The notes under the pieces: generated by a model
The model's database searches: none
What the model saw: only the letters and a program-made list of their open reading frames with translations
Told to the model about the DNA's origin: nothing
Program-made: the position numbers and the translations under genes
In this document: one piece after another, positions 20,667 through 34,600 of the stretch
Layout of the letters: every line of letters starts with the position of its first letter
How positions within the stretch are numbered: position 1 is the stretch's first letter
Assembly (NCBI GenBank): GCA_018806985.1
Contig: JADANN010000462.1
Coordinates: forward strand, 558,001-622,000
Reading direction: 5' to 3'
Source of the DNA: Angiostrongylus vasorum
Taxonomy: Eukaryota; Nematoda; Chromadorea; Rhabditida; Metastrongylidae
DNA: 64,000 nucleotides

Positions 20667-23600
20667 ATGGACCAAATATCAAGCCTTTTGAATGGTCTTT
20701 CTCTCGAAGAAAAAGTTGCGAAGCTTCTGAAACGGGTCGCTGAGAGCGAGGAGCGACATGCTAAATTGAAAGAGAAAGCTGCTCAGGTTGGTTGTAGAAT
20801 ATTAGAAAAGAAGAAGTACTGAGCCATTTTTGATGTTCTGTATAATACATTTTCTAATTCCTAATTTTTTTCCACTTAAATTATTGCCATTACATATACA
20901 TGCATATACATATGTATACATGTACATATGCATATACGCATACATACAAATACATATACAACATATACACATGCATATATGCACGCATATACACACATAC
21001 GTACACTTCTTTTATTTCACATGACTCGTCATCACATCTCCTGTGCAGACCCCAGCACTTCTTACGTTGGATTCGTTTCTTCGCATTCATCCCTCACAGT
21101 GGTCTTCAAACATTTATCGTATTGTTTCGTCTGGTGCTTGAGGATTTCGACTTCTTCATGAATCTCACAGAATGCTGGTCAGCTCGATTCTCCTTAAAAT
21201 CTTGGAGATAGCCATGCTAAGGCGTTCCCATGTGGATTGAGAGCGTTGGGGAGGGGATCGAACTAGCGCCTTTGCTTCCTGATCGGCGGTGTCACTAACC
21301 ACTGCGCTATTCCCTCCCCATACATTTTTGGATATTTGGATTTTCTGTCCTCACTGGTTGTGGGAGCCTAAAATATAATTACCATTTTTTTCGGTGTTTT
21401 GGTGATTTAGCCATTGTGGTTCCCTGGAGTCCCGAGGTCAGCCTAGCCAAAGTCTGTCCCAGGTCGACTGCAGCACAGACACCCACCATCCTTGTGGATC
21501 AGAGGGAGATTTGCCACCATACGACTAGTTTGATACCAGGACGGTAGTGAATCCTCGTAGTGGTTTACTCTTAGCTGAGCTTCGTGATGGAAACGCCGGA
21601 CTCGTGAGTATGGGAGTCCCTGCAAGTAGGTGTGAATTAGGCATTTATTGTAGGCAGGCATTTATTTCAGCACTTTTTTTCGTCTGTTTCGTTGTCTTGC
21701 AAGCGGCATCCATCGAGTTTGGTTGGGATGTGGATTATTCAACTGTAACTTATGTATTCGTGGATTTCTGTCTCCCACTGAGACGATGAATGCTGGTCGC
21801 AAGTGATTCAAGAGAGCGAGAATCTTCAGTTTGTGGCCACAGTCCCTTCCTCTATTGTAGAAAAGAGAGAAGTTTGCTGCCTTGCGACTTGTGTTTTTCC
21901 AAAAGGACGGCGAATCTTTTAACAGATCTGGATTCTATGATTAGTCTACCATCGGCTCGAGATGTACTGAGCCGAATCCCAGCTCTGTTCTTTTATTTCA
22001 ATTCTTTATTGCATGCTACTCTCTCTACTCTCAGCTGTGAGCACCGTGACACATAGTGTAATGAGGTAACCATTTTGATCGCGCAATCTTCTTTTGAATC
22101 GCTGCCGATTGGGTAATCAGCCTCACAATTCTTTGGGGCAGTTGATAATCTTTTTGTGTAGGAAGATTGTCACATTGAATTATCCATTGATTATCCCTGG
22201 CAAAATTATCGTGCAGGCCAAATCAACACTTGCAGAAATTTTATAACCAGAACAAGGAACCCAAATAAAGCTGTGCATCTCTATCAGACAACCCTGACTG
22301 TTAGCATCGTAACATTTATTATTTTATATTATTTATATCTCCATAACATTTCCTTTAAGGTAGATAGCCTCACAAAAAGGAACCTGACACTTGAGAGGAA
22401 ATTGGAAAAAACTAATCTTATCCTACTAAAAACTGAAGATGCCAAAGGGAAGCTCGAAGAACTTTGTCGAGAGTTACAGAAAATGAATAAGCAAGTGGGA
22501 TTTTTTCAGCCTCACTTCGTGGGATTCCCATTAAAATGGGATATCTTTTTCAGTTTTTAATCGTGTTTAGGTTCGAGATGATAGCCTGAATAAAATTCGT
22601 CTACTTGAACATGAACGACAAGAGGCCGTTGAACAGCTTCGTTCTGCTTTAAAGGTAGAATTAAATGCACTTTTTCACTCCGTTCTTATCAATAGGAGCT
22701 TTTTCTTTGCAAAAGTTCTGAAAGTAAACCTGCCGCAGTTCATATAAATAGCGAACAAATAATCGTTTGCAAGAGGATGGAACAAGCTATTAAGAGAATG
22801 GAGCTAATAGGAAGATGGAAGCCTCAGTTAAGGATCAGTGGAGTTATTGAGTAAACGAATTGGCTAACCGTACTAGATGTGATTAATTCCCTTTAATATA
22901 TTTGTGACCACTCTTGACCACACCTGATTACTCGCCCGTTACCGATGCATTGAAATCAATGCATGCGGCTCATTTCTCCGGATAACCATCTCTTACTATG
23001 CTTTTTACATGGTTTGGTCTTTGCATTTGACTGTGACTTTGTGTTCTGCACCTCCTCTGTGTTTTTCTTTGCGCGCTTTGAAGTTGCAACTCTATTCAAC
23101 TCTTGTGTGCATGACAGGAGATGTCGGCTATCATCCAACCACATTGCTGTCGGTCTTTGACATGATTTTATAAAGCATGCCAAGTATAGTTCGATGTTTC
23201 TCAATGCTTTTTTTTATTCACTGGGTCCATACGATAGGTAGGCCGACTGGAAATGAAATAACTGTTAATAATAGTCAAGTCAATAGATGACGAAGGGAAT
23301 GGCAATGAAGTTATCGACGACGGTGGTGCAAGTGATGGGTGTTGTAGGACGCACAGCCGTTGGAATTAGGAGCGAATGTAGGGTGGATCAGACGCTTCCT
23401 TCTTGGATGTAGAGACCCAGTGCATACTTTAGATAAGAGACACCTACGGAAATGAAGAATTTGAAAGTGAATCATGAGAACCGACAATTGTTGATGCAAT
23501 GAAAAGATTTATTGGTCTGTACTATTAGATTATGGGCATTGTTAGACTGCCACGACTGAGCGATTATTGCAGCAGCTGTTCTGTTTTGTGATCCAGTTTT

Positions 23601-25629
23601 GCTGGGTCCAAAGTAAGAATGAAGTAGACGCTCTTGGATAATTTATATTTCGTCCATAGTCCAAATGTGATGGATGAGGCAAGTTGTTCATAATGAGTCG
23701 ACTTACTGACTTTGTCTTTAGGGTTTTCAAGAGAATTGCAAATACTATGTAGAATGTGTTAGTTAAATATTGTATCTTGCAGTATAAATGTTGTTGAGTG
23801 CAACATCTATAATATCAATGAAAGGATGTAGAGGTAACACTTGAGAGTATGCAATCTATACAAAAATGGGCTTTATGCATTGAAGAGTCCTATTTGTTAC
23901 GGTTGCATTATACAGGTTTGTCAGTGATTCACCACCTTGATGAGATGATAAAATGTCTCCAAATTCGCCCGAGAAGGGTTTTTTATTTTGATACGTCTAT
24001 TAAATGTAGGGGATAGTCTTTCAGAGATCATATTTGGGGCATCTATATTTGATGACCTATCTACTACATTCAAAAAGATTATGAAAAATCCCCTTCGGAG
24101 AAAAATGAACAACTAGGAAGAGTGTGAATTGCTGTCAATGCCTACGACCAATTGTGTTAGATATGGGTAAGAGTGTGAATTGTGTTATCTTTAATGCTAC
24201 ACACTTTTTGTTATAAACATTACCAATAACTACTACTTAATTACGTAAGTGGAATTGGCAGTTAAGGCTATTGAAACAAGCATGAATGAGGGTCGAGAAC
24301 GCTCCGATGCACTGGCGGCTGATAACGGAAGATTGGCTGAGAAATTGAAAGAACTGGGGAAAGAATATGAGTCTCGTATGATTGCAATCCAGGAACAGGT
24401 GAGAATCAGTTGTCAGTGGCATCTAAAAACTTTTTTTGACTCTAGAAGTGGAGTGAACTACAACGTATTGAGAATTGAAGTTTCTTTCAGTATAAAGAAA
24501 AAGATACATATTGGCAAGAGTACAACAAAGCCAAGGACGTTGAAATCATACTTCTTAAAACCAAACTGGAAGCAGCAGAAATCAGTGCGAAGGTGTTCTA
24601 TCGGTTAACTGTTCTGAAATAATTTCCAAGGCCAACTTTCCATTTCGCTCGGCGTTGATCAATGATTCGTTGTCTTTTTTGATAAGCACAGATGAAGCTG
24701 TTGTTATACTCTCTATTCACAAAAACTGACGATTCAGCGGATTTTGGCTTTATAGAGGCAAAAGAAGCGAGAAGGCGGAATCCGCCATGGAGTCAACTTT
24801 TCTGACTGACGAGCGTAGTAATCAAACCATGTGTGCTTATCAAGAAAAGTTTTAGCGAATTGTCGTAGTAATGGAGTTCTTTTTTTGAAATTGTAGTTGT
24901 AGTGCATCATATAAATCTGATTCAATCCTTGGAACTAGTTGGTAATTGAATACATTTCCAGAAATCTGCGCTGGAGAAAGAGGAATTAACAAGAACATTT
25001 GTGGAGGACACAGCTCGAATAGGAGGTGCTCTAAAGAACGAGAAAGCTTTACGGGAGGAGGTACTTGGATTTCTTTTTTAAAAAAATTATGGAAAATTCA
25101 ATAGTTGTTTTACTAGGAATAATGTAGTTACGTTTATAATGTATGCAGAAAGTCCTGCCCAGCAGGCTCACCAAAGCCTTCCATCCCACCAGGGTCGGCA
25201 AATTCGCATTCCGGCCAGATGTTGTGAATGCTGGTTAAATTTTAGAAGTCATCGTTCAATTGTTGTGTGTGTGGTGCGCAGTTTTCATGAAGTGGTTGAA
25301 GTATCAGTCCATGTCTCTCTTGCGTAACAGAGCGATGGGAGGACTTTTGAATCGAAAAAGTGAGCGCGGGGCTTTCGGTCTGTTAGTTGGTCGCTGACTT
25401 CCTTGAGAGGCTCGAATGCGGTCCGTGCTGCTCTCCTACTTCTGACTAGTTCTCCTTCATGTTGTTCCATGTCTACTGAACACCCATTACACGTGCGAGG
25501 TGGTCTCTATAATCGGAAAACCATCCTGTTTCATCTGAACCATTAGTTCTTAATGAACTAGGCCTTCCAATCTATAAGTTGTCGAATCTTTTTTTCCCGC
25601 TTTAATACATATGCATGTTCTTTATATTT

Positions 25630-25681
<52 letters not shown>

Positions 25682-28600
25682 TTATATACACATGTGTATG
25701 TGATTTCTTTTCGTTTTGTGTGTTTTCCTCACACATATGGTTTGCGATGCTCTTTATATTCACTAGATGCCTAATTCATCCCAGATATTGGTACTAGGCA
25801 TCGCCCGAGAAACCGTATACTTTCAATTAATAGTTCAGAAAAAATACCTTTTCCGAAAAGTTCTTTTCGCGGTGAGGTACTGTTGTTGACGAAGAGCACC
25901 CACCGTAGTAACTGTGGTTACTAAAGAAGCCATTTAGTTCTCTCGGTTGTACTTGAATGCTAAAATTTGACACTTAGAGATTTTTCGTTACGATGAAGTG
26001 GACAATTCTTGTATAGATGCAAATTAAGTATAAAATCGTCGTCACAAAACTAATTGTCTGTAAAAAGCTAAGTGTCCACTGCGCATATGCTATTTACATA
26101 CGATTTACAAATTCTGCCATCCATAACTTGTATAATTTACACTTTTTTATAATTCACTTATTTTTTTACTTGTTTAAATGGTCCCACCACATGTCATGCA
26201 AGTCCCAGTATCCATTTTCTTCATTTCCTCTCGTCCAACATCTACGAATGTCTTCGAATTTGCGTCTTATGATAATGGTACCATCGACAGGTGATTGCTG
26301 ATGGCAAAGATCGATAGAACTAGCTGTGCGACAGGCGAAACGAAAGACCCGCATGGTGTGGTGGTGACCGCGTTAGCCGCCGGAAAGGGTAATAGGGCGT
26401 TCGTTCCCCACCGCAGACACCTGCGGTTCGGAGTTTTGCAAATATCTCAGCATCATTGAAGTGATATTTCGCAATATACCCCTGCCATTAAAAAAGAGTA
26501 GGCAATAAATAATAAGTTAAAATCGTGAGGTAGTTACGCTGGAACGCTGCCAGGTCTTCATCGCAGGCGACACCTTCCTTGGTGCTGGTGGATCAAAGTG
26601 AGCTTTAAATAATTCTGGTCCCAATTTTGGGAAGGATGGCAGGCTTAATCGACCAGGAGTTGGTTGATGGAGAGCCTTCCGCGAATTAGTAAGCAGTATC
26701 GTTATGCTACCCTACTGGCGTCCATGCTTTTTTAAAAATGATTTGTGGCCAATACTTTCCCTATATTCAAAAGCTCATAACTAACCACCTGAACATCGTC
26801 TACGTATCGACAGCAAGCTATGAGAAAAGAAAGTCGGAACGTTCTGTATGGACTTGGAGAAGTTCTGCAGAGAAGACATTGCATTCTACAAAGTCATCAT
26901 TGGATATTTTAACGTTAAGGTTGGACCAAGAAGAACGTCACATTAGGACCTACGGGTTAAAATGCAATTACCAAGTTGAGCGGCTGTGCGAGTTTGTCAT
27001 GACGACCAAGACCATGCACGGTAACTCTCAATTTCAGAAGGCCAACGCTGAATGTTGGAATCTTCCAGTGGAGACCGTCATAATTATAACCAAATAGGCC
27101 ACTTCATAGTAAATCGAAGGTTTTGCGCAATATATGTAGCTGTAATTCCAAAATTTTACACGGGATCAGATCATCCCCTCCTTTCTACAAGATTCTATTT
27201 TTTCGGGCAAAGGAGAGAAGGCCTGTAAGTTTGAAAGACAAAATTCGAAAACTGTGGTTAAATGTTTATGTAGATTATTCGGCTACTGAGAATTTGCCGT
27301 CTTTGACAACATAGATGAGGAGTGCGATCGGCTCATTCAACATCTTCACGTTAGCTCTATGAAAGCTGAGAGTCAGAAAGTTACCAGGAGACGTCTCGTC
27401 TCACCAGAAACACCCCAGATGGTACGCCACCAAAGCAACGCAGAGAGGCGATAAAAGATCTAAAAGACAGAAGAGCAGCACTTATGCTAGAAGCTGTACA
27501 TTATGGTAAAAAGCATTCTCAAAGTCCACTGAAGCTGCGCTAGTTATTACACCGAAATGATTGCACCTCGACGCCCAGATGGAACAATTACAGCTTCCAG
27601 AAACGTAATGGAGAGAATCATTCACGATTACTGTTCGGATCTCTTTAGCAGCCACGTTCTCATGCTCTGATATGAACTTCCGAAATGCGACATGCTATTT
27701 CGTCGGTGATGAATAGAACAACGTCAGTTCAGGACAAGATAAGTTCTGAACACCTGAAGAACCTTCCCCCAGTCTTCGTCAACACACCGCGTGATTCTTA
27801 ACATGTTATCTATCAGAATCCAATGTTGCTGTTCAATGGAACACCATGAAGATGGTCTTGTTGTACAGAAAGAGAAACATCTACGATATCGGCAACTTTC
27901 ACCCAGTTTGCATGTTGTTTGTCCTCTGTAAACTCTTCACTGGAGTCATCTTAAAAAGATTGCCGGAATTCTTGCCGAAGGACAGTCATGTGGGAAGACA
28001 GGCTTCGGAAAAGGATTCTGTACAATGGACTACATCCACAAGTAAAAAAGACTCACTCGTGAAGGTACAAAAGACTGCTCTCTCTATATAGACAATATGC
28101 CTTGTTATGCCATTGAGCAACCAGGTGATGTAGTTATGGTGCCGCCGATCACGTCCTCTGTCCTATTGTCAGAAAGAGTTCCTTGAAATACGCAGAATTA
28201 CAGAGGATATCTGTTAGGTATGTAGAGAATTCTTTGTTTGATAGAGAAATTCTTTATACTCTCTCGCTGACATCGATTGAAAGAGTGCTATTGACTCAGT
28301 TGAGATGGAAGCAGTCGTGAAAGCTCTTGACAGCAACGGAGTGTCCCTGCTCAGTGTGTAAAAATTCTTTGTGAACTGTGTGGAAATTTCATAGCAAAAT
28401 ATCACCATTCTAAAGACATGTTAACATCGAAGAAAATCATTTTCTGCAGCTTTTAAATCGTCACCAGAGCATTGGAATAGAACAGCACGGGAGTGAAAGT
28501 CGATGGTGGCAATTACATCATCTTCGCTTTGCAGTTTATGTCGTTCTTATATCATCACGCATTAGCCAGACGGAACGAGTACTAGCGGACTTTGACAATG

Positions 28601-31600
28601 CACTTGGAAAGATTGGTGGTCGACAAAATCTCACAAATGCTTTGTTCATAATGAATGGATTGGTTTCGTATGCCCCATTCACGTTCAACCGAATGTGTAT
28701 CTCCGAATGCTCTAAGTACGATTATCTAGTTTAAGAAGTCAATGTGATGAGCGACTCAGCTCCAGAGTTCAGCAGGAGGAAGCGAGCGGCGTTTAGGGCT
28801 TTCAAGAGCATCGGGAATACAGTGAAAAGAACAAAGCACCCAACTGCATGCCCCACCTTTTCGACTGAACAATTCCTCATGCCTCAACCTATGCGTCGTA
28901 GACCTCGTCGCGGATTGCTAGACAAGCTGGATGAACGATCATTTAGCGTTGTAGAAGACGCTGCCTAAAAGACGATGCTAGGAGTATCTCTTATCACTCA
29001 AGTGAGAGAAGGCACCAGAATTTTGATCTGTGTCAGCCACCAAACATAACGGACTTCGTTGTACACTCGAAAATGTTGAAAATCTACTCTATCGGATGCG
29101 AAATGCGTGTAAACAACCAGTGGACAAGAACCGTTATCAGTCGGATTCCTCGGGAGTCCAACGCGCAGCAGGAAGATCACCAGTGTAATAGTCAGGGCTC
29201 TTCACGAAAACACTAGAAGAAAGATGTGATGCTCAACGAGTCCATAAAGTGAGGCGGACCGAATGGGTTATTATTGCACGCGGCATGAAGAAATAAAAAG
29301 TTACTGGAGCCCGCTCAAGTCACTCGACAATCAGTGGGATAGCAAATGATAAATGCCATACAGATAACTCACAAGCATACACGAGTTTGTTAGAAAATTT
29401 TATTGTTATTATTATTGTTGTCAACGTTTCGGCGCCTTCGTCCTCTTCATAGCCAAGGTAATTGGATCTATTGTACAAGGTGGTTTAGTGGATTGAAGCA
29501 CCTGTCGGATGAAGTATTCTTACTCATCGGGGCCCTTTTACACAAGATCACTGTTGATCTATTGCAATTCAGGATGATCTGTCTTCATAGTGACAATGCA
29601 ACAGCAGGTATTATTTTAGCTAGCACAAAGCGAAGTAACATATTTTTAATAATTATAATTTACAATCGCTACTGTTTACATTTTCATCAGCATTTCAGCA
29701 TAAGCAATCTAAACATTTTTTTTCTACAGGCTGTATCCAGCATTGAATCGTTTGGCAAAAACTGCAGTTGTTCTAGGGATTGCAATGTCTTACTCGTAAC
29801 ATCGAACAGGATGTCTTTGCTGAGTCGAACCTCTATCATTCTTTTCAAGAATATCCTGCTTAAGGGCAAAAAAAAAACACTGTTAATTTGAAGAAAGCTC
29901 GTCTACAATTATATCATGAAATCGTTCATCCCAATTTTCTGCATAGTCCTCGCAATGTTCTTAGTGTGCATGTTTGAGCGATCAACTAGAAGAATAGACG
30001 AATGTGTTTAAACCTCGCAAGAAAAGTCATGTCTATCAATGTTCCTTTTACCATTCCATTTGACTACTTTCACGGCATTCCGTTATGACACCATTTGTCC
30101 TTGCTTCAACTTTTGCTGAATGTCCTTCTGAACAAGAACAAGTGCTTTCCTATCCTATACGTACTGGTCAATTTTATCTTTCTCTGGGGCGCTCTATCAA
30201 CTAACGAGGCATTAGTTTTCAGTATAGATGCATTCGTGAACGAATAAGTTTCCCCATGAGGTTTATTACAACTAATCCAACCACACTACGATTTCAGAAG
30301 AGGTGCTTACCAACAGATCGGTAAACCTATGTGTATCAGCCTATTAAGCAGGATTTGAATCACTTAATTTCATACTTCAACGTTTTGATGTTGTGTATGT
30401 TGGCGAAATCCGACTCTAACTTTAAACGGCACGAGATTGGTCCATTGGTAAAGAGGTTTCTTTTTCGTTTGTTAAGCTTACACGACGTTGTTGCACTTCT
30501 TTGTTATGGATAACATTTCGGCCTCCGCCTACTTCACAGACCTTTCTGTCGAGCATGTTGCAAACTCTTAAAATTTCTGTTGAGCAGCTTAGAAAATGGT
30601 CAGATCCTGTAAAAAATTTTTTCTGTAATTATCATACCTTGTGTTGACAACCAAATTGAGATCATCGGACAGCTTGTCAAATCTGTACTTTAACATATTA
30701 TCGGCTCTATCAGGACCATTTCAACAAGCAGGAATGGTGCTCCAGTAATTCGTTAGACCTTTCAGTCTAAGTCTTCTTATCTGAAGTCACAACAGAAAAA
30801 TTGATGCTATGAATTCTTCCATATCTTCTACAGTTGCTGGCTCTCATATGTTCCTTCTGTTGGCAGTGTCGGTTAGTTTCAGTGCATTCAGATTTCAATA
30901 TATCATCTAAATCACCTGTCGTCCCGTTGATCGTCACGTGAACCGAGCGGGCGCCGATAAATCTTACATTTTTTCTATGTCGCTTGGAAGAGTAGCTCTG
31001 TGGGTTCCGGTCCGGATAGGAACTCTTTGCGCATCATACCTTCTTCTAGAGTTTTCATGAAGAACTCTAACCATCGACTCAGTGGTGTTCCTTCAGTGCA
31101 TTTGACATCCCAAGGAATCCAGTCACTAACGGCTTTTTGTCGATAGGTTGCTCATACACATTACTTGTCCGGCCTACCTTATAATCGAAAGTTTGGTGTA
31201 TAGAATGGCGCCTGTGATTTTTTGATCGCTAACGTAGGTGTGAGCTTCTGATCCTTTCCCTCACTTGTTTGACTCGAGGTACTCCTGACATCGCTTTTCA
31301 CCTGCGCGTTCAATTACACTGAGCGATCTTTCATCGTCTTTACGTAGCAACCAGGTTTCTGATGCATAAGTTAAAGCAGGGGGAGCCATGGAAACTAAAA
31401 GATGGGCTCGGAGTCGGATGTTCTTTGTTCTCTTCATTAAATCCTTGATGCTTTCGAAAGCTCCCCAAGCCGTCCGCTTCCTCCCCCCTCAGCTATGGGG
31501 CTGTCGTTCATTATAGTGACTTTTTGACATAGATAAACTTAGCTGGAGCATACGGATATTCGTACCGTTGAGCGTGAATAGGGCATACGTAACCAGTCCG

Positions 31601-34600
31601 TTCCCCCATTATCGTCGTTTTTGTGAGATTTAGTCGAAGACCAATTTTTCCACAAGCTTTATCAAAATCGACAAACATTCATTTCACTTGGCTAATGTTT
31701 GGTGTTATAAGGACGATGTCATCAGCAAAGCGAAGATGATCTAACTGCCGACCATCGATTTTCACTCCATATAATCTTCGCATGACGCTCTGGAGGGAGG
31801 CGGTAAATAATTTTGGCGAAATGGTATCGCCTTGCCTAACTCCTCTTCTGACGTCGATGTTAATATCATTGTAGAATGGTGATATCGTGATTGTGATGTT
31901 TTTTGTAAAGCTCACGAAGAATCTTTATATACTGAGTAAGGACTTCTTAACTATCAAAGGCTTCCGTGAATGCTTCTGTCTCAATTTAATCAAAGGCCTT
32001 CTTCAAGTCGATGAAAGTGAGACAGAGCGGTCTTTTGTACTCTCGCAATACTTCAGTGAGTCTGTTTATTGTGTAGATATGGTCCATCGCACTGAATTAT
32101 TTTCGAAACCCTGCTTGCGCACATATCTATCCTTCGTCCAGTGTTCTCGCAGTCCGGTTTAGAATGAGTAGAGTGAAAAGTTTGTAAAAAGGCAGACAGT
32201 AAGCAGATTGCGCGATAGTGCCAGTATCGTGGGCGTCACCCCTGTTGAACATTAACACAGTCTTGCTAGTTTCCCACTGAATAAAACCTAGCAATTGGCG
32301 AAGTTTCGTTGTGCTTTGCGAAGCTTTTCCCTGCCTCTGCAGCTTCGACCATAAGGGCGCAGTATCGCCTTTCTGGATTGTTTTGCATGTTTGGACGTGA
32401 GCTGCATGTAGTTCGTGCCATTGGACGATGGCGTATCAGCTCGAATCTTCTGGAGACAGACGTCTCTTGGGTGAGCTTCGAGCTCTTACCTTTATAGCGC
32501 TAACATTAAGATGTTGAATGAGTCGATCGTATTCCTCATCGATGTTATCGAGAACGGCATCTTTCTTACACCTATTGATGAACTGAGTAAATCCCAGTTT
32601 GTGGTGCTTTTTGGACTTTTTTTTAATGTAACGACTTTTTTCACCTTTCCGCGAGAAATGATATGTTACGTGAGGGGGCAGTGGTCTGATCCCATGTAGA
32701 ATTTTGGGAAAACAGCGACATCGGTTAGGCAAAACCTTCGATTTAATATGAAGTGGTCTATTTCGTTATGGTACTTACCATTGGGAGACTCCCACGTCCA
32801 ACTTTGAGAGTGAGGCTTCTGGGGTAGCGATTTACCTTGAATGGTCTTGGTCACCATAATAAACTCGCACAGCCGCTCACCTTGCTCGTTCCATTCTTAT
32901 CCGAGGCTCCTAATACGGCTTTAGGAATGTGTGGGTCTTCTCTATAAATTTCTACAGGTCCTTACAAATTGCTTCGACTTCGTCTTCTTCATAGATTTAC
33001 ATCGGTGCGTAGACGACGAAGAATGTCAAAGCGGGTATTGATCCACATCTCTTCAACTGTAGATTTCCTATTCGGGTTGTTGGTTGTTCGAATGAATCGA
33101 TGTTCGAATGTTCATGGCCAAACTCGTGCTGACGAGAACGCAAACGTCGCTCACTCCTCTATTGTAGCATGTTCCGAGGAACCGTTCATCTCCGGTGTCA
33201 TAGACAGTGTTGAATGGGTGGCGTTTTCGCATCTCGGCCACTCCGATGACATGGTGCTTTAAACTTCTTGCCTGCGTGATCAAGTTTCCAGGACTCCGAT
33301 GCAAGTGTGCGTGCATTGTACGTAGAGATCGTTACCTAGTCCTTTGCGATTTAGGCAGCGTAGAATGGTCCGGAAATGTTGGCAGGTTGGCAGCCTCTCC
33401 CTACTCGTCCCACCAAACGCTTCCGAACCGGGATTCTTTCGAGGTCAGGGGAATGAGGGCCGTTTATTTCACTGTGTTTAGCTTATTGATTTACCGACGT
33501 ATAGCATGTTGAGCTCTGGACGTGAGGGTCGGGTAAACTCACGGGTAGATTGACAGTTTCTTCCAGAGTAGACGGCGACCTTATTTGTTGTAGGCGTCTC
33601 CTAACCGCCTCCCATATACTTCCCTGTTATTTGATTGCAAGCTTCTGGACGAATTGACTCGTACAATACAACCCGATAGGCGAGGACACACCTACACACG
33701 CACGCATTAATACGCCTCGTAAATGCAGAAAGTATGTACCAAATCAGCGCAGCAGAAACAGGGAGTCCATCCCTTGGATCCACCTAAGTCTCAAAGAAAC
33801 AAAGGTTGCCTTTGGTCCGCGATTAACTCGCTCTCCGCCACCCGGGTGCGTGTTACGTTGCATCGCGGCTGACCGCCATGAGATCCCTCTATGAGGGAGA
33901 TCCGTGGCAAATTTTATTGTATATCTTAATAATGCGTAAAAACGTATTGGATCTGTTCACTCGAACAGAAGTTTTTGATCAGCATTAAGTTGACACTCGC
34001 TGAAATTCTAGAGGATATGAGACTCCACATTATTTAACTAGTCACCGTTGAAACCATCATCATCCTCATCTTCCGATCCCCCCTTCTTCGTCGACGCCCA
34101 TAAGAATCCTCTATACTCCTCTTTGTACTCACTATCTATCCTCTTTTTTAATCTCAATGTGAAGTCTCTCAATGGTGAAGCTGGATTCGTTTTTCCACGA
34201 CTTGACTGAGATGCATGGAATTCAGTCTTTTGACCAGTAGTTGGGTGTTCTTTTTCTTTTTTGCAGTCGTTATGATGAACAACCATAGTTATCGCTTGGA
34301 ATGGTTAAATACAGAAATTATATAGTTTGCCGGAATATGCTCGTATACACTGTGAAATCGACTACTAGAATCACCAGTGTGGTTGTGTGGCAGAATTTTT
34401 AACATCACAGTGAAAAATGTTGCAAAAATTTGGCGGACTACATAAGAATGCGCAAAATATAGGTGGAAAAGAAAACAAGAATTACCAAGAAATTACAAAG
34501 AAAGACTGGATTTCAAAGCGCGGTCTACCGAAACAGGAGGAGGTTCAACGATCCTTGTGGGTGACATTTACAGTGTCCGCGAGAAGAGTAAGCAAGATTC

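Noticed and set aside
21247..21320. A minus-strand tRNA gene (A and B boxes present)
   Set aside because: The tRNA-like part has no proper acceptor stem pairing and continues into a repeat body shared with 37.0-37.4 kb; it is the head of the S3 SINE.
29403..29891. 162-codon plus-strand open frame in taxilin intron 6
   Set aside because: It begins inside a MITE D arm, is Leu/Ile/Ser-rich by AT composition, and shows no motif or splice support.
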